This document shows positions 14,954 through 16,503 of a stretch of 16,503 nucleotides of DNA, in pieces. Source of the DNA: NIOZ-UU13 sp048635425 (GTDB lineage Bacteria; Planctomycetota; Phycisphaerae; Sedimentisphaerales; Anaerobacaceae); the NCBI GenBank assembly GCA_048635425.1, contig JAIVYN010000059.1:1-16503 (forward strand). The letters run 5' to 3'. Under the pieces are notes generated by a model. It saw only the letters and a list, made by a program, of their open reading frames with translations, searched no databases and was not told the origin of the DNA. The position numbers and the translations under genes are program-made. Each line of letters begins with the position of its first letter. Within the stretch, counting starts at the first letter, position 1.

Positions 14954-15260
14954 GTTTGTTTTTTCGTAGCCTGAAGTCGGTTTCATTTTCATAATCCTTT
15001 TTGGCATAGACGTTTGCGTTCATTTTGGCCTTTAAGGAAATTAGGTTTGAATTGGGTTTGTTTTTTCGGACTGCGAAATCATCGTATTTTCTGTAATCCT
15101 TTGTTATAAATGAGTTTACATTCATTTGGGCTTTTCGGAAATTGGGTTTGATTGGGTTTGAATTGGGTTTGTTTTTATATCCGGCCAGCGGGATAAAATT
15201 TTTATAATTCATTGTTTTAACATTACTTAGGTTCATTTGAGCATCCAGCAAATTGGGTTT
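14954..15260 (-). repeat. Degenerate ~100-bp tandem repeat array (NKPN-type)
   Basis: Three units start with GTTTGTTTT after AATTGG or a near match: 14954-15055 (102 bp), 15056-15166 (111 bp) and 15167-15256 (90 bp), with a fourth beginning at 15257. All lengths are multiples of three. On the minus strand each unit reads NKPN, then a variable part, a conserved (A/M)QMN or AKMN block, then KDY or NYK and a basic end. Plus-strand sequence is rich in TTGGGTTTG. Whether it is translated is unknown; a repeat of DNA or RNA significance is equally possible. Confidence 0.7.
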
Positions 15261-15343
15261 GTTTTGCATAAAAAGAGCTGATTTGTAGAGCGTTCTCGAC
15301 AGATGTAGAGGGCCGCGGACAGATGACAGACGAAAGTTGGCGA

Positions 15344-15371
15344 GTATAGCGTATAGCGTATTGCGTATTTC
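15344..15371. repeat. Heptanucleotide repeat GTATAGC, four units
   Basis: Units GTATAGC, GTATAGC, GTATTGC, GTATTTC in exact 7-bp register. Same family as the tracts at 14125 and 15781. Confidence 0.75.
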
Positions 15372-15681
15372 GTGGTACATTGTTCATAGTTCATGGTTCA
15401 TTGATTATTGACTAACGACTAAATTAAACTGGGCTGGCTGGCTCTAAATCCTTGCTGCGCTGCAGCTTACAACGTGCAAACTGAAATGTCATCTTCGCCT
15501 ACTGGCGGTTTATGTTTGCCTACTGGTAAACATGCTGGTATTTTAATGCTGTTTCAAACATAAGTCAACAAAAAAACGGTCAAAAAGCAACTTTTTTTTG
15601 GCTGCCCTTTTTCATAGTGAAATCCGAACTTTAGCCCCTATAATCTCCCTCAAGCGTGCGGAATTCTTTTGATTGATCCCA

Positions 15682-15763
15682 GCTTGTGGGTGCGCAGGAA
15701 CTCACCCTGGGGGCAGGCCCCGGCTTGTGGGTGCGCAGAAACTAACCTTAGGGGGCAGGCGGG
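15682..15763. repeat. 41-bp direct duplication
   Basis: GCTTGTGGGTGCGCAG begins at 15682 and again at 15723, each followed by a related AACTNACC...GGGGGCAGGC block. The second unit differs at several positions and by one base in length, so the duplication is not recent or the copies came from a dispersed family. Confidence 0.7.
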
Positions 15764-15780
15764 AATTGAGGTTTTGTCTC

Positions 15781-15822
15781 GTATTGCGTGATGCGTATTG
15801 CGTATGTCGTATTGCGTATGTC
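15781..15822. repeat. Heptanucleotide repeat GTATTGC, six units
   Basis: Units GTATTGC, GTGATGC, GTATTGC, GTATGTC, GTATTGC, GTATGTC in strict 7-bp register. It is the longest of three such tracts in the window. Confidence 0.75.
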
Positions 15823-15880
15823 GTTCCTTCGCTTCGCTCGAGGGCGGGATTGCGAATTGCGACTATAGAACCAAATTTAT

Positions 15881-15911
15881 AAAGGCCGAGTGTGAAAACA
15901 TTCGGCCTTTT
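15881..15911. terminator. Strong hairpin terminator, possibly bidirectional
   Basis: AAAGGCCGAGTG (15881-15892) pairs with CATTCGGCCTTT (15899-15910) over 12 bp including one G-T pair, with loop TGAAAA. A TTTTCCTTTAT tail follows on the plus strand and TTTATAAATTT on the minus strand, so it could stop transcription from either side. It isolates the last gene from the repeat-rich region. Confidence 0.75.
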
Positions 15912-15924
15912 CCTTTATATATGC

Positions 15925-15952
15925 TTGAAGATAATCTAGCTAATGTTATATT
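15925..15952 (+). promoter_or_regulatory. Putative promoter of the last, unrecognised gene
   Basis: TTGAAG (15925-15930) and TATATT (15947-15952) are 16 bp apart, just after the terminator and 15 bp before the ATG. The predicted start of transcription would fall close to the ribosome-binding site, so the real -10 may be slightly further upstream. Confidence 0.35.
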
Positions 15953-15967
15953 AACTTAGGAATAACA

Positions 15968-16503
15968 ATGTGTACTAACCATAAAATTAAGAAGGCGGAG
16001 CAAGCTACTAAAGATCGTTTCATTGAGATAGAAGCAGCACTAAGTGACTTATCGCCAAATGCTTTTGGTGATCTGACTCGATACGTAATCGAGAAAGACA
16101 AGCTTCTACAAGCTCGGTATCAAAATCGGCTGATGAGTATGTTCCTTTTGATTTATCACCTTCGAGATGATGTCCGTCGACTTGTGAAGAGACGCAGCCT
16201 TAGGAAGGAGATTGTTGAGGAATTAACTGGCCAGAAAATCGAAACGATGTATTCTCACCTTACACAAGCATTAGAACCTACCTTTCAATATTATCGAAGT
16301 GAATTTCAAGAAGCAGGAGAAACAAGAAGATGTGGTCGGAGAGCGGTTTTATGGAAACTAACCGAACAAAAAGGAGTTGAAGAACAGTCAAACGAAACCT
16401 CATCAAAAACTGAATCCAAGGAGTCGGAAGTCAGTGACAAGCCAGACTTCAACAAACTCTGCTCACTAATCCACAGATACCTCAACAAGGAAATAGAGGA
16501 GGA
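15968..16503 (+). CDS. Unrecognised protein, C-terminus cut by window edge
   Basis: An open frame begins at ATG 15968 with AGGA (15958-15961) six bases upstream and stays open to the end of the window, 178 codons. I do not recognise the family. The visible part has no signal peptide and no clear membrane span. It appears mostly helical and charged: residues 1-60 have many Glu/Lys/Ala, a short hydrophobic stretch MSMFLLIYHL lies about 56-65, a basic cluster RRLVKRRSLRK follows at 70-80, and a Ser/Glu/Lys-rich low-complexity linker spans about 138-158 before a further helix-like segment. Its own terminator-promoter boundary upstream and normal start signals make it likely to be a real gene. Function, full length and operon partners cannot be judged. 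Confidence 0.7.
   Translation, partial: MCTNHKIKKAEQATKDRFIEIEAALSDLSPNAFGDLTRYVIEKDKLLQARYQNRLMSMFLLIYHLRDDVRRLVKRRSLRKEIVEELTGQKIETMYSHLTQALEPTFQYYRSEFQEAGETRRCGRRAVLWKLTEQKGVEEQSNETSSKTESKESEVSDKPDFNKLCSLIHRYLNKEIEE

Larger units (their letters stand above)
14695..15967. other. Repeat-rich region without a convincing gene
   Basis: About 1.27 kb between the DUF2752 gene and the last partial gene. In order it holds an ACAGAG-rich simple stretch (14765-14795), a degenerate ~100-bp repeat array (14954-15260), heptanucleotide repeats (15344-15371 and 15781-15822), two small hairpins sharing the loop TACT (15496-15507 and 15512-15533), a poly-T/poly-A-rich stretch near 15568-15612, a 41-bp direct duplication (15682-15763) and a hairpin terminator (15881-15911). 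The minus strand is open from 15380 to 14484 but begins inside heptanucleotide repeats and ends antisense to the DUF2752 gene, so I do not call it a gene. Confidence 0.6.

Noticed and set aside
14954..15260. CRISPR array
   Set aside because: Units are diverged and of unequal length (90-111 bp), without identical short repeats separated by unique spacers, and no cas genes are nearby.
14484..15380. Open frame of 298 codons on the minus strand
   Set aside because: Its first residues come from heptanucleotide repeat DNA, its middle is the degenerate tandem array, its end is antisense to the DUF2752 gene, and no ribosome-binding site precedes it. The array is reported as a repeat and a finding instead.
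15673..15882. Open frame of 69 codons on the plus strand
   Set aside because: It consists of the 41-bp duplication followed by the heptanucleotide array; there is no independent sign of a gene.

Overview
The window looks like chromosomal DNA of an uncultured planctomycete, probably Phycisphaerae or Sedimentisphaerales-like. This is inferred from the large GspG-type pseudopilins ending in a SAGxDGxYGTxDDI-type tail, an oversized GspK-like protein with INVNTAP motifs, a small DUF2752 protein, and intergenic DNA packed with several families of dispersed and tandem repeats. No 16S rRNA or other firm taxonomic marker is present.

Layout. (1) 1-850, minus strand: the 5' part of serA (phosphoglycerate dehydrogenase), cut by the window edge. 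(2) 851-1937: a long gene-poor stretch with repeat fragments, a 12-bp tandem repeat, an AT-rich open frame of doubtful status, and a strong sigma70-type promoter just before gspE. (3) 1938-13302, plus strand: nine consecutive genes of a type II secretion / pseudopilus machine. They are the ATPase GspE, the platform protein GspF, two large related GspG-like pseudopilins, a short GspG-like pseudopilin, then GspH-, GspI-, GspJ- and GspK-like minor pseudopilins. The genes run the same way with small gaps and probably form one operon. Its products would build a periplasmic pseudopilus: GspE powers assembly, GspF is the inner-membrane platform, G-type subunits form the shaft and H/I/J/K form the tip. 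The secretin (GspD), GspC/L/M and the prepilin peptidase are not here and must be encoded elsewhere if the machine works. (4) 13312-14127, minus strand: an inositol-monophosphatase family enzyme, convergent with gspK. (5) 14227-14694, plus strand: a DUF2752 membrane protein, divergent from the phosphatase across a 99-bp region with back-to-back promoter-like sequences and apparently almost leaderless transcripts. (6) 14695-15967: about 1.3 kb without a convincing gene, holding an array of degenerate ~100-bp repeats, heptanucleotide repeats, a 41-bp duplication and a strong hairpin terminator. (7) 15968-16503, plus strand: the 5' part of an unrecognised gene that runs off the window.

The most notable signals are structural. 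Different repeat elements sit at five of the eight junctions inside the secretion operon. One palindromic element lies within the reading frame of the GspK-like protein, in the part removed by prepilin peptidase, and no standard start codon exists between it and the membrane segment. A degenerate repeat array has unit lengths of 90, 111 and 102 bp, all multiples of three, and its minus strand reads through as NKPN-type peptide repeats.
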